Part shown: positions 10,352 through 18,745 of the stretch, piece after piece | How positions within the stretch are numbered: the first letter of the stretch is position 1 | How the letters are laid out: each line of letters starts with the position of its first letter | DNA from: RYN-230 sp963713815 | Lineage (GTDB): Bacteria; Actinomycetota; Actinomycetes; Streptosporangiales; Streptosporangiaceae | Length of the DNA: 64,000 nucleotides | Assembly: GCA_963713815.1 (NCBI GenBank) | Contig: CAVQNH010000024.1 | Span: 1-64,000, forward strand | Direction: 5' to 3' | The notes under the pieces: generated by a model | The model's input: the letters and a program-made list of their open reading frames with translations, nothing else | The model's database searches: none | Told to the model about the DNA's origin: nothing | Position numbers and translations under genes: made by a program

Positions 10352-11224
10352 GTGAGTCAACCCGCAGACGATATGAGCCATCCCGCTGAGGTCGGCAGCG
10401 CCGGGGCGAGCCTGCCCAACCTGGCCCGCGCCGAGATCGGCGTGATCGGCGGATCCGGCTTCTATGAGTTCCTGGAGTCCGCCGACGAGATCAGCGTGGA
10501 CACCCCGTACGGGCAGCCCAGCGACCCCATCGTGACCGGCGAGGTGGCGGGCCGGAGGGTGGCGTTCGTCCCGCGCCACGGCCGGGACCACCGCTTCCCG
10601 CCGCACCGCATCCCGTACCGGGCCAACCTGTGGGCGCTCCGCTCGCTCGGCGTCCGGCAGATCCTGGCCCCGACCGCCGTGGGCTCGCTCAACCCCGCGC
10701 ACGGCCCCGGCCGGCTGGCCATCCCCGACCAGCTGGTGGACCGGACCTCCGGCCGGGTGCAGACCTTCTACGACGAACGGGGCGCGGTGCACGTCCCGTT
10801 CGCGGACCCGTACTGCCCCACGGGCCGGGCCCAGTCCATCGCGGCCGCCCGCGCCGCGGACTGGGACCTGGCCGAGTCCGGGACGCTGGTCGTGATCGAG
10901 GGGCCGCGGTTCTCGACCCGGGCTGAGTCCCAGTGGTACGCGGGGCAGGGCTGGTCCCTGATCGGGATGACCGGCCACCCCGAGGCCGTGCTGGCCCGCG
11001 AGCTGGCCCTCTGCTACACGGCGATCGCCTTGGTCACCGACACCGACGCCGGGGTCGAGGAAGGTGAGGGAGTCACCCAGGACGAGGTCTTCCGGGTCTT
11101 CGGCAGCAACGTGGCGCGCCTGCGTGACCTGGTAATCGACGTCATCGCGAAGCTCCCAGCCGAGCGGACCTGCCCCTGCCCGCACGTCCTGGACGGCATC
11201 AAGCTCCCGATCCAGCTGCCCTGA
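10352..11224 (+). CDS. mtnP: Methylthioadenosine phosphorylase family protein
   Basis: 290 aa from GTG at 10352; an ATG at 10373 is also possible, since the conserved part starts at IGVIGGSGFYEF. Further family motifs are PRHGRDHRFPPHRIPYRANLW, TAVGSLNP, GPRFSTRAESQWY, and GMTGHPEAVLARELALCY with VTDTDAGVE. The family splits 5'-methylthioadenosine (or related nucleosides) with phosphate, in purine and methionine salvage. The variant motif around GPRFSTRAES allows a broader purine nucleoside phosphorylase role. The gene lies 27 nt after fmdB. Confidence 0.92.
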   Translation: MSQPADDMSHPAEVGSAGASLPNLARAEIGVIGGSGFYEFLESADEISVDTPYGQPSDPIVTGEVAGRRVAFVPRHGRDHRFPPHRIPYRANLWALRSLGVRQILAPTAVGSLNPAHGPGRLAIPDQLVDRTSGRVQTFYDERGAVHVPFADPYCPTGRAQSIAAARAADWDLAESGTLVVIEGPRFSTRAESQWYAGQGWSLIGMTGHPEAVLARELALCYTAIALVTDTDAGVEEGEGVTQDEVFRVFGSNVARLRDLVIDVIAKLPAERTCPCPHVLDGIKLPIQLP

Positions 11225-11301
11225 GTCCCCGGCGGCCGGTGGTCCTCGTTATCTGCCCGGAATTTGCCCCTGGCCGGCTGCCATCCATCAGCAGTTAGGT
11301 T

Positions 11302-11323
11302 CCGACCCCGCCGGCGGGGTCGG
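11302..11323. terminator. Bidirectional hairpin terminator
   Basis: A perfect GC stem, CCGACCCC paired with GGGGTCGG around a short GCCGGC centre, lies between the convergent MTA phosphorylase and CBS genes. A weak T/A stretch (ATCTTAA) follows on the plus strand. Confidence 0.65.
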
Positions 11324-11348
11324 ATCTTAACGGCCGACCCGGTGAGGC

Positions 11349-11807
11349 TCAGTCGAGGTCGCCGTGCTCGATGCGGGCCAGGCGCCGCTCCCGGACCAGC
11401 TGGTCGAACTCATGCTCCACGGTCACGTCGGACGGGCTCAGCGCGGCGAAGATCCCGGTGATGTCGCGCATGCTGATCACCCCGAGCAGTTCGCCGTCCT
11501 GGACGACGGGCAGGTGCCTGATCCAGCGGGCGGCCATCTCCCGGGCGGCTTCGTGGAGGGGCATGTCCGGCGGGACGGTGAACACCTCGGTCGTCATCGC
11601 CTCGTCCACCGTGCTGTTCTCCGGGTCGGCGCCGAGCGCGACCGCCCGCAGCAGGTCCCGCTCGGTGATGATCCCGGTCAGGCGCCCGCGTTCGGAAATC
11701 AGCAGCGACCCGGTCTGCTGCCGCCACATCCGCTCAGCCGCGGCGCGCAGCGTGTCGGAGGCCGTCTCGGTGATGGTGGCCTGGGTCATGACGTCTCGTA
11801 CCTGCAC
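11349..11807 (-). CDS. Two-CBS-domain protein
   Basis: 152 aa if started at GTG 11807, which has AAGGAG 8-9 nt upstream; the open frame runs up to 11855. Two CBS domains are visible: residues about 1-60 (VRDVMTQATITETASDTL through GIITERDLLRAV) and 65-125 (EAMTTEVFTVPPDMPLHEAAREM through LGVISMRDITGIF), then a charged helical tail. CBS pairs bind adenosine nucleotides and regulate partners. The stand-alone form gives no clue to the target. A second two-CBS protein is encoded at 36957-37364. Confidence 0.88.
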   Translation of the reverse strand: MQVRDVMTQATITETASDTLRAAAERMWRQQTGSLLISERGRLTGIITERDLLRAVALGADPENSTVDEAMTTEVFTVPPDMPLHEAAREMAARWIRHLPVVQDGELLGVISMRDITGIFAALSPSDVTVEHEFDQLVRERRLARIEHGDLD

Positions 11808-11971
11808 CGCGTGGGCTCCTTGGTCGCGTGCATGGCTATCAGGGGTTGCGTCCACCCTACGGTCGCCGGGCCGTCACCCTGCCGGGCGGTCAGGCCCGCC
11901 CGTTCCGCCATCCGACCGGTTACGCTAGATGGCGCCTGCGTCGGGCGGCTGGCCGCCGCGGCGCCGGGCTG

Positions 11972-12044
11972 GCCCCGATAGCTCAGCGGATAGAGCAACT
12001 GCCTCCTAAGCAGTAGGTCGCGCGTTCGAGTCGCGCTCGGGGCG
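11972..12044 (+). tRNA. tRNA-Arg (anticodon CCT)
   Basis: A 73-nt cloverleaf: acceptor GCCCCGA/TCGGGGC with discriminator G, D-arm GCTC...GAGC, anticodon stem ACTGC/GCAGT with loop CTCCTAA (anticodon CCT, reading AGG), T-arm GCGCG-TTCGAGT-CGCGC. The last 37 nt (12008-12044) recur exactly at 14088-14124, and with two changes at 19202-19241, so this tRNA served as an integration target. Confidence 0.96.
12008..12044 (+). repeat. Attachment-site core in the tRNA-Arg 3' half (copy 1, intact gene)
   Basis: The segment from the anticodon stem to the discriminator base is shared with two downstream copies. Integrases of the tyrosine family typically recombine within the tRNA 3' half and leave such direct repeats at the far end of the inserted element. 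Confidence 0.75.
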
Positions 12045-14087
12045 ACCAGGCAACTTCGCCTGCGCGGGTGCAGCGCTGGTTGAGCGTCTCGTGCCGGGCT
12101 GCTGCGCGGCGGTGGTCATCAGGATCTCGCCACGGTGGTGCTTTGACCGCGAACCCAGGCCAGTGATCCGGTCCTGCGAGGTGGATCCACCTGGGCGGCG
12201 AGGCGGCGGCGATCGTGCCGCTGGGGGACCTGCGAGCAGCTCCAGGCGGTGCAGCGTCATGCGTCGCCATGAGCTTCTGGAGGAAGCCGAGGTCGAAGCC
12301 ACGCTGGCGGCGCACCGGGAGCGGGTCGCGGCCGGGTGCCCCGGGGCGGTCGCGCACGAGGAAGCGATGGCCGAGCTGCTCCGCGAGCAGGTGAGGATCG
12401 AGTGGTCTCCCGCGGCGCGGGTCTCGGCCCGGCGCTACATGGAGGATCGGGACAGTATAGCGCGCAGTCGGTGCAGCGGTGGCGGGCTCGTCTTAGATCT
12501 CTACCCACCGTGAGGGCTTTCACCGGGGCGAGTATCATGGCAGTCTGCGATCGGCCGATTCAGAGCTGTCTACGTCGTTGGACGATGACCTGATCACCAG
12601 TGGAGCGGGTTGACCGGGTTGGATGATCGTGGCGGGCTTCGGGCAGCGCCTATGGAGGCGTTCCAGTGCCTACCATTGTCGCCATGTATCCGTGACGTCC
12701 CAGCGTCCTATACCGCAAGCAGCTCCGCACCCAGGGCTGCCGCAGGCTGAGGAGCCACGAGCAAAACCGCGACCAGGACAGAGGTCACGAACAGGACCAG
12801 GGTCTGAGTGGCGCGGGCCCTGAGGCTGCCCGATGCGGCCAGCGCGTCACTCTTGACGAGACAGCGCAACAAACAACAGGCCCGTCGAGCGCCCCGGCAA
12901 CGGCAGCAAGAGCCACGCCGAAGCTGTCCGCGATACCGTCGAGTACCCCACCGGACGACCTCCCATATCTTCGACTGGACAACCGGCTGATGGCTTTAGG
13001 CTCGCGCTCGGGGATACTCGTCGCACCGCGTAAAGTCCCACGGGCCGGTACGCCCGGTCTGTGCTCTCAGGCCACCCCGGTAGCGCCTCGCCAGACCACG
13101 CTCAGCGGGGCGATGCAGGCGGCTAGCGATGCCCAGACTCGGCGGCGCGGGCGGATCATCTTCGGTGGGCCGCGGTAGCGGCGATCCTTGCCGCCGGGAT
13201 GGTGAGCCGGGATCGCCACGCTGGTGTAAATGATCGCGCTCGGGAGAGGGGCGACGCACAAGGACCACGGACGGGCCGGCTTGGCGCGCCCCGGTTCCGG
13301 GGCGCAAGCTGATGATCTTCATGAGCCTTGCTCGCGGTCGCGTGCCACTTCCGTGCCAGATGCACTCTTGTAGTGAGCTGGGTTCTTGGCCGTGGGCGGC
13401 CACTTGCGGGCCTGGCGCAGTCGTCGCGGGCGGCCTCATCGACAGCATCGGCCAGAGCCCGCTGCCGGGGGACCTATGGGTGCGGGTCTTCCTCCGAGCT
13501 GACCGGCCCGAGGAGTACGAGCAGATCATCAGCGCGTTCGAGCGTGATCATCAGGCGGCGATCAAGGGTTCCTGCTCGAGCTGGTCGCGAGGCTCAGCGA
13601 GATCCGGATGGTCCAGTTCACCAGCAAGAACCCCGTCACCAGCGAGAGCGATGGTCCCTGTAACAGGATCTGGAATACGGCAGCGGCTAGCGACGCTACA
13701 GGCAGGGACGGGGGGAAGCAACGCAGTGCCGTCCCGGGCCGGGCGGACTGGAAACAGTCGACACGCTGATCATGGCGGGTATCGCCGATGATCGCGCGGA
13801 CGCGATCCGCTTGGTGCTGCCACGGCCGCGAGCAGCCCGAAATGGCAGCTCCGCGAGCGGGTCGGGAGATCGCCGGCTCAGGCGGACTGCTAGCTTCGGC
13901 TGGGGATGCGGGTGGCGCAGAGGCAGAGTCGCGTGTTACGGCCCTGAGGTTGATCTTGGTGACGAGACGGCGCAGCCACCTCGGCCACGCAGCAAGATCG
14001 TTCAGAGAGCAACTGCCTTTAGCTGTTTCGCTCGCCGGTGACCTGTGTGTTCTGCTGATCTGCACAGCGCTGGGGCGGTCGCTGCTC
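12045..14087. mobile_element. Remnant integrated island 1, between attachment repeats 1 and 2
   Basis: This 2-kb stretch is bounded by direct repeats of the tRNA-Arg 3' half. It lacks an intact gene: it holds a broken antitoxin-toxin pair, then about 1.5 kb where codon character shifts between frames. A coherent coding piece near 13470-13650 reads LWVRVFLRADRPEEYEQIIS, changes frame near 13566, and continues LLELVARLSEIRMVQFTSK; I do not recognise it. No integrase is visible, so the element is a decayed or cargo-only remnant. Confidence 0.55.
12259..12513 (+). pseudogene. Broken antitoxin-RelE/ParE toxin pair remnant
   Basis: From ATG 12259 the frame starts with a small charged helical protein ending HEEAMAELLREQ, like the C-terminus of actinobacterial antitoxins. 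It runs without a stop into VRIEWSPAARVSARRYMED, the N-terminus of RelE/ParE-like toxins. The toxin then loses frame; the next conserved part (EGFHRGEYH) is readable in another frame near 12510-12540 after an in-frame stop. The antitoxin and toxin are thus joined and the toxin truncated, so no active toxin is expected. A related toxin fragment lies at 16700-16788. Confidence 0.5.
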
Positions 14088-14124
14088 AAGCAGTAGGTCG
14101 CGCGTTCGAGTCGCGCTCGGGGCG
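13995..14124 (+). repeat. Island boundary repeat (copy 2): conserved ~95 bp plus tRNA-Arg 3' half
   Basis: 14088-14124 matches the last 37 nt of the tRNA-Arg perfectly. Just upstream, 14006-14018 (AGAGCAACTGCCT) matches the tRNA D-arm/anticodon 5' half, and 69 nt separate the two pieces. The upstream segment recurs at 19116-19201 and 20419-20485. The 5' third of the tRNA is missing, so this is not a functional tRNA. Confidence 0.8.
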
Positions 14125-14218
14125 CTCACCGCCACCGCAGGTGCGGTGCAAGCTCTCGCGCATGATCGCCTTGATGCCACGTCGAAGGCGTGGCCGAGCG
14201 CTTGATGGTAGGAGTCGC

Positions 14219-15088
14219 TTACGGACCATCCGGTCGGCGCATCACGACGTCGAGCGGCGGCCATGGTGGACCCATGCGCAGAGCGCTGAGGAGTGCCCGA
14301 GCTGCTCGTTGCCTATCCGGGAATTGGTCGTCCAGGTCCCAGCGCCAGGCTGCGACCATGGCAAGAACAAGGGCTCGGCATTGGCTCAGCAGGTCTTGAT
14401 CAGCGTCGGCATAGCGCTCGCTCACGTCTTCGGGGACATGGGCGAGGTCGAACTCGACCGGTCCACGGCAACACGTCTCGAAATCGATGAACAACAGTCC
14501 GGACTTCGTGCTGAGCACGTTGCCTGGGTGCGGCTCGCCGTGCAGCAACTGCTCGGCAGCGCCACGGTCGACGATCGCTTGTCTTCGGCTCCGTAGCGTA
14601 GTGATGAGAAGCTTCCGGTCCGCGTCGGCAAGGTCCGGGGTGAGGTGAGTGGTCTTCACAAGGTGCTGAGCCTCTTCCACTCGATCGGTGAAGTGCGGCG
14701 TCCTGAGATCGAGTTTGCGCATGCCGGCATGCAATCGCTCAAGCGCATTCGCGTAGTCGGCTGGTGAGACCTCCCCGGGCATCGCAGGCTTGTAGTAGGT
14801 CCATAGCGTGACGACGAAGCCATCGCTCTCATAGACGCGCGGCTCTGCTCGGGGATCTGGAACAGCCACCGGGCTCCCGGTCTCGGCGAGCCGCTGGGCA
14901 AGCTCGATCTCGAACCGTGCGACCTGATGCGCTATTGGCGCGACCCGGGCAACGACGTCACAAGGCAGCAGGCGCACAGTGAGCTTGTTCGAATCATGCA
15001 GAACGATCGCGTCATCGATGGCCAGGCCAAGCGCCGATGCGGTCAACATAGCCGCAGCCAGTGCGCGTTGAATCTCAGATGGCTGCAT
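14219..15088 (-). CDS. Phosphotransferase, APH/choline kinase fold
   Basis: About 289 aa from ATG 15088 (MQPSEIQRALAAAM); the open frame continues to a TTG at 15184 inside an inverted repeat, which is unlikely as a start. The kinase motifs are the nucleotide-binding part NKLTVRLLPCDVVARV, the catalytic loop LLHGEPHPGNVL with Asp replaced by Glu (HGEPHPGN), and the metal-binding LFIDFETCC. Relatives phosphorylate aminoglycosides, macrolides or small metabolites; substrate unknown. The HGE form also occurs in other members of this superfamily, so loss of activity cannot be assumed. The gene stands alone in island 2. Confidence 0.8.
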   Translation of the reverse strand: MQPSEIQRALAAAMLTASALGLAIDDAIVLHDSNKLTVRLLPCDVVARVAPIAHQVARFEIELAQRLAETGSPVAVPDPRAEPRVYESDGFVVTLWTYYKPAMPGEVSPADYANALERLHAGMRKLDLRTPHFTDRVEEAQHLVKTTHLTPDLADADRKLLITTLRSRRQAIVDRGAAEQLLHGEPHPGNVLSTKSGLLFIDFETCCRGPVEFDLAHVPEDVSERYADADQDLLSQCRALVLAMVAAWRWDLDDQFPDRQRAARALLSALRMGPPWPPLDVVMRRPDGP

Positions 15089-15170
15089 CCAGCTGATCTT
15101 CTCACCGGTGACCGCGCCTGCGTCTCTGACCGGGCCGTCCTCCTCGCGCCAGGCATCCTGTCGCCGTGCA

Positions 15171-15256
15171 AAGATCACCGTCAAGAGCGCGCCCGAGGGC
15201 GCGTCGCTGACGCATCACGTGTGACGCGCCGGCGGCGCGCCCTTGACGGTGATCTT
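15171..15256. repeat. 86-bp near-perfect inverted repeat, hairpin or MITE-like
   Basis: The arms 15171-15193 and 15234-15256 pair at 22 of 23 positions (outer AAGATCACCGTCAAG), and an inner GCGCGTC/GACGCGC pair extends the stem. The element sits upstream of the phosphotransferase ATG and before the AT-rich gene. It could be a transcription terminator or the relic of a small mobile element. Confidence 0.75.
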
Positions 15257-15373
15257 CCACGGCTCGATCGGCGCCTATCGGGAAGACAGGGGAGGAGACG
15301 CGGGCCGCTGACCTACTCGCCGCCCTGGGCCTGGCGCTGGCCTAGCTGCTCGCGCCGCTATTACAATAGACGT

Positions 15374-15589
15374 ATGTATAGACACCAAATGTTGCACCTA
15401 GGTGCATGGCTGCCAATTATTATTGTAATTGCTATATTGATTTTCGCTTTTGAAATATGGATGATTGTTGATGCGGCCATTAATAAAGAGATTACGGATA
15501 AAGCAAAAGCTTGGTGGATAATCGGCATGCTTATCATCCATCCATTTGTCGCAATTGTTTACTTTTTTACTGACCATCGTAAACGCTAA
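15374..15589 (+). CDS. Small AT-rich membrane protein, PLDc_N-like
   Basis: 71 aa. It begins with a hydrophobic helix (residues about 9-32, LPIIIVIAILIFAFEIWMIVD), then AAINKEITDKAKAWWIIGMLIIHPFVAIVYFF and a basic end DHRKR, the pattern of PLDc_N (phospholipase D N-terminal/YxeO-like) two-helix proteins. Codons are A/T-ending (ATT, AAA, TTT) in a genome whose genes end almost always in G or C, and the AT-rich block has sharp edges at about 15358 and 15590. TTACAAT just upstream resembles a -10 box. It appears to be a recent transfer from a low-GC bacterium. Confidence 0.75.
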   Translation: MYRHQMLHLGAWLPIIIVIAILIFAFEIWMIVDAAINKEITDKAKAWWIIGMLIIHPFVAIVYFFTDHRKR

Positions 15590-15924
15590 GCTCTGAGCTG
15601 CTGGATCGGGCGCAGCGCCCAGGTGAGCGACCGATCATCAGCCGAGCTCATCCAGGCGGATGAAGCTGGTCAGGTCCGCCGCGCTTACCCTCTCTACACC
15701 CTCTACACCCTCAACTGCGATGAGCCGCCTTACCACCGGCCTGCGGGTGCATCTGGCTCGCAAGTAACACGCCCCCCCGCGCGACCCGGTCACGCTGGTT
15801 CCTTCGCACCCACAGCGGCGACACCACTGATCCGACTCGACGACTGCACACGCCAACACCGCCCGGTCAGGCTCCAATCACTGCCCAATGACCTCCTCGA
15901 ACCGAGCTTTGATCATCCGTCGTG
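15590..15924. other. Spacer without a supported gene
   Basis: High GC returns here. The longest frame (15623-15970) has no family motif and contains a short CTCTACACC triplication. It ends inside the operators of the next gene, so I do not call it. Confidence 0.4.
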
Positions 15925-15971
15925 GGTCAACCTTGAGTTGACCAGCAGCCGAGCGTCAACTTATGGTTGAC
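15925..15971. promoter_or_regulatory. Two tandem palindromic operators
   Basis: GGTCAAC-N5-GTTGACC (15925-15943) and GTCAAC-N5-GTTGAC (15955-15971) are identical in half-site and spacer length, with centres 29 bp apart. The second ends 2 nt before the ATG of the ClpN-like gene, so binding would block transcription or initiation. The downstream protein carries a helix-turn-helix, which suggests autoregulation. Confidence 0.7.
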
Positions 15972-15973
15972 CC

Positions 15974-16696
15974 ATGACGACAGCTGAACCCATCACCAAC
16001 TCGATCCGGCTCGACGATCTGATCCAAGCCATCAAGAAGACTCACTCCGCCGCCCTCGACCAGCTCACCGATGCAGTGCTGGCTGCCGACCACCTCGGTG
16101 ACGTGGCGGATCACATGATCGGGCACTTCGTTGACCAGGCGCGCCGCTCCGGCGCTTCCTGGACGGAGATTGGCCGCAGTATGGGCGTCACTAAACAGGC
16201 GGCCCAGAAGCGCTTCGTCGCCAAGGGCAATACGCCGGACCTCGACGCCAGCCAGGGGTTCAGCCGCTTCACGGACCGGGCCAGAAAGGTCGTCGTGAAG
16301 GCGCAGGAAGAAGCCCGCGCAACGGGCAACAGCCAGATCAGCGTGGCTCATCTGGTGCTCGGCCTGGTGGGGGACCCGACCGCGCTTAGCGCCCGGACGA
16401 TCGTCGCGCAAGGCGTGTCGCTCGACGCCGTCCGCCAGACCGCCACCGCGACGCTGCCGACGGCGGTCAACTCTTTGCCCGCGCTTATCCCGTTCGACGC
16501 GCACGCCAAGAAAGCCCTGAAGTTGACCTTCCGAGAAGCCCTGCGGATGAACGACAACCACGTGGGCACCGAACACATCCTGCTCGCGCTGCTCGAACTC
16601 GAAGACGGCACGGGCGTCCTCGCCGGCCTCGGCGTTAACAAGGCCACCGCCGAAGCGTTCATCGCTGCCAGCCTGGCCGCGTCACCGGAGTCGTAG
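15974..16696 (+). CDS. HTH plus Clp N-terminal repeat protein
   Basis: 240 aa. Residues about 55-82 (RRSGASWTEIGRSMGVTKQAAQKRF) read as a helix-turn-helix. The rest contains two Clp_N repeats: about 95-150 (FTDRARKVVVKAQEEARATGNSQISVAHLVLGL) and 170-225 (KALKLTFREALRMNDNHVGTEHILLALL). Clp_N repeats are the substrate/adaptor-binding domain of ClpC; here no AAA+ domain follows. Such proteins may sense misfolded proteins or ClpC adaptors and regulate transcription; that is inference. Two GTCAAC-N5-GTTGAC palindromes directly precede the start. Confidence 0.85.
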   Translation: MTTAEPITNSIRLDDLIQAIKKTHSAALDQLTDAVLAADHLGDVADHMIGHFVDQARRSGASWTEIGRSMGVTKQAAQKRFVAKGNTPDLDASQGFSRFTDRARKVVVKAQEEARATGNSQISVAHLVLGLVGDPTALSARTIVAQGVSLDAVRQTATATLPTAVNSLPALIPFDAHAKKALKLTFREALRMNDNHVGTEHILLALLELEDGTGVLAGLGVNKATAEAFIAASLAASPES

Positions 16697-16699
16697 ACT

Positions 16700-16788
16700 C
16701 TCCTGCGGCCCGTGCCTCGGCGCGGCGCTTCATGGAGGATCAGGAGGGGATGCGCTCGATCGGCGTAGCGGTGGCGGCGCTCGCCTGA
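16700..16788 (+). pseudogene. RelE/ParE toxin fragment
   Basis: An unstarted frame reads PAARASARRFMEDQEGMRSI and then GVAVAALA before a stop, the N-terminal third of actinobacterial RelE-like toxins. It has no antitoxin beside it. It resembles the toxin half of the remnant at 12259-12513, so the islands share toxin-antitoxin debris. Confidence 0.45.
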
Positions 16789-16800
16789 TCGGGCCCTCAT

Positions 16801-17652
16801 ATGTATGACGACATCGTTCGCTGGCCGGACCGCCCGGTCACACCCGGCCGGGTTGCGGTCATCACGGTCTCGTTCAACACGCGTGAGCTCACCGCGCTCT
16901 TGTTGTGGTCACTGCGACGGATTCTGATGTGGGAGTCGCTCGAAGTAATCGTCGTCGACAACGGATCGAAAGACGGATCGACGGAGCTCTTGGCGAGGAT
17001 CGCAGCTGCCGGTGGGTGCCGCCTCGTCGCGAATGCGACCAACCGCATGCACGGCCCTGCGCTCACCCAGGCCATGTCCTTCCTTGCCTCGCGCGAGTCA
17101 GACCTCCCGCAGTGGGTTTGGGTCCTCGATTCCGATGTCGTGATCAGCCGACCCGATGCTCTCAAGAAGGCGCTTGAGAGAGCCGACGAATCGGCGGCTG
17201 CGATCGTGGGCGAGTCGTGGTGGGACCAGTGGCACGAGACGGACCGTTTCCTTGCGTACTCCCTTCTGATCGATCCCGTCCGTGTCTGGCGCGACGGAAT
17301 CGAGCCCTTCGTCGATGGGGGTGATCCGGCGTTCGATCTGCTCGAGTCAGCCAACGCCGCTGGCGAGACGCTCGCCGAGTTCTCCTTCGTGAGAGACCAC
17401 TATGTGATCCACCGAGGCCGAAGCAGCCTCATGGGAGTCTGGGAATCAGGCGATACCACGCACCCCGACTATGAGTGGACGCTCGAACATCACGAGCCGC
17501 ACTTCGGTCTTGTAGACGGTGCCGCCACCGACCACGAGGAACTGCTGAGGAGGTTTCGCGCCGAAGTTGGATCACTTGATGACCCGAAGGCGACCGCAGC
17601 TCTTTCTGGTCGGGCTTGGCGGCTGCCGAAGCCCGGGCAGAGTCCTTCGTGA
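16801..17652 (+). CDS. Family 2 glycosyltransferase
   Basis: 283 aa. The GT-A fold is clear: VAVITVSFNTRELTALLLWSL near residue 20, VIVVDNGSKDGSTELL near 50, and the metal-binding WVWVLDSDVVIS near 105. There are no membrane segments, so it is cytosolic. The donor and acceptor cannot be read from the sequence. It is an isolated gene, not part of a polysaccharide cluster, and belongs to island 2. Confidence 0.85.
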   Translation: MYDDIVRWPDRPVTPGRVAVITVSFNTRELTALLLWSLRRILMWESLEVIVVDNGSKDGSTELLARIAAAGGCRLVANATNRMHGPALTQAMSFLASRESDLPQWVWVLDSDVVISRPDALKKALERADESAAAIVGESWWDQWHETDRFLAYSLLIDPVRVWRDGIEPFVDGGDPAFDLLESANAAGETLAEFSFVRDHYVIHRGRSSLMGVWESGDTTHPDYEWTLEHHEPHFGLVDGAATDHEELLRRFRAEVGSLDDPKATAALSGRAWRLPKPGQSPS

Positions 17653-17978
17653 TGCCGACCGAAATGCAGCGTGCGCGATAACTTGGCTGGGTCCGCCGTG
17701 GCCTCGCCCCACCCCTCAGAACGGACTAGCTGGCAGGAGATCCGAGCCGCAGTACGGTCTGTGACGCGGCCGTCCTGGTGGACCCCAGCGAGTATCCGCG
17801 CCATTCAGACCGCACACAGCTCACCCTGCGCCCGCTACTCACCTTGGGCTGCGTACTGATCAACCTGCGCCGACTTGTGCGGCAAGAGTCCTGAGACCAG
17901 GATCGTCAACGTCGCCGTGGGCCGCCGCTCGCACCAGCTGCTGTGGCCCCTCGGCCTGCGACGTGATGGGAGACGCTG
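17653..17978. other. Spacer without a supported gene
   Basis: Nothing coding is supported. It contains CTGAGACCAGG at 17891-17901, which recurs as part of a perfect palindrome just after the next gene (18461-18479). Confidence 0.4.
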
Positions 17979-18458
17979 ATGGGTTCGTTCGATGTGCCGC
18001 TGGACGACGAACGCACCCAGCTCGACGCGTTCGTCGAGGAGTACCGCAGCGCCCTCGAGGTGACCCTCGACTGCCTCACCGAGGAGCAGGCCCGTCGCCA
18101 CCTCGTCTCGTCCGCGACGACGTTGCTCGGGCTGCTCAAGCACGTCACGTGGATGCAGCGGGTGTGGTTCGAGGAGTGCGTCGGCGGCACATCCCGTCGG
18201 GAGCTCGGCCTGGTACAGAACCCGGAGGAGTCATTCCGGCTCACCGACGACGACACCATCGCCTCGGTCACGGCAGCCCACCGGGAAGCCTGCGCGACGG
18301 CCCGGACAGCGGTTGCAGACCTGCCACTGGATGCCGTCGTGACCGGCCACCGGGCCGGGCCGCGCACGCTTCGCTGGGTGTACCTGCAAGTTCTGCGAGA
18401 GCTGGCCCACCACTGCGGACACGCCGACATCCTGCGCGAACAGGTACTTGCCGGCTGA
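17979..18458 (+). CDS. DinB family protein (DUF664-type)
   Basis: 159 aa from ATG 17979 with GGGAGACGCTG upstream. The four-helix DinB fold is shown by LDAFVEEYRSALEVTLDCLTEEQA, the metal-binding His in LLGLLKHVTWMQRVWFEE, and the C-terminal VLRELAHHCGHADILREQV with its His pair. Related proteins are mycothiol- or bacillithiol-dependent transferases with a three-His metal site, used in detoxification. The substrate here is unknown. Confidence 0.85.
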   Translation: MGSFDVPLDDERTQLDAFVEEYRSALEVTLDCLTEEQARRHLVSSATTLLGLLKHVTWMQRVWFEECVGGTSRRELGLVQNPEESFRLTDDDTIASVTAAHREACATARTAVADLPLDAVVTGHRAGPRTLRWVYLQVLRELAHHCGHADILREQVLAG

Positions 18459-18460
18459 GT

Positions 18461-18479
18461 TCTGAGACCAGGTCTCAGA
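18461..18479. promoter_or_regulatory. Perfect 19-bp palindrome after the dinB-like gene
   Basis: TCTGAGACC-A-GGTCTCAGA has 9-bp arms and a single central base, too tight for an efficient RNA hairpin and more like a protein-binding site. Its core, CTGAGACCAGG, also occurs upstream of the gene at 17891. Confidence 0.4.
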
Positions 18480-18745
18480 TCAAGGCGGCGCCTGCGCCTG
18501 TCGGGAGACGGGGCAGGAGTGAACCTCGTCAGCCCAGGAACTAGGTCACCCCCTCGCGGGTGATGCCAGGAAGCCTCATCGCGCGGCACGCTGGCAGGGT
18601 GCGCGGGCGCTTCAGGGCCGGGAGGCGACATGACGAGATCAGGGCAAGGCGCCGGAGGCCGCCGCAGGCCAACATCGCGGCGGGCAGGAGCAGGTCGGCG
18701 TCGCAGCCGGGGGACTCGGGCTTTGCCGATAAGGCGGCGCTGCGG

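Noticed and set aside
12996..13529. 177-codon minus-strand frame, possible transposase remnant
   Set aside because: I found no DDE or other transposase motif; coding character changes between frames.
14006..14124. A functional tRNA-Arg with an intron in the anticodon loop
   Set aside because: The 5' part of the tRNA (acceptor 5' strand and D-arm) is missing, and 69 nt is too short for a group I intron.
15623..15970. 115-codon plus-strand gene
   Set aside because: No motif, poor start and it ends inside the operators of the ClpN-like gene.
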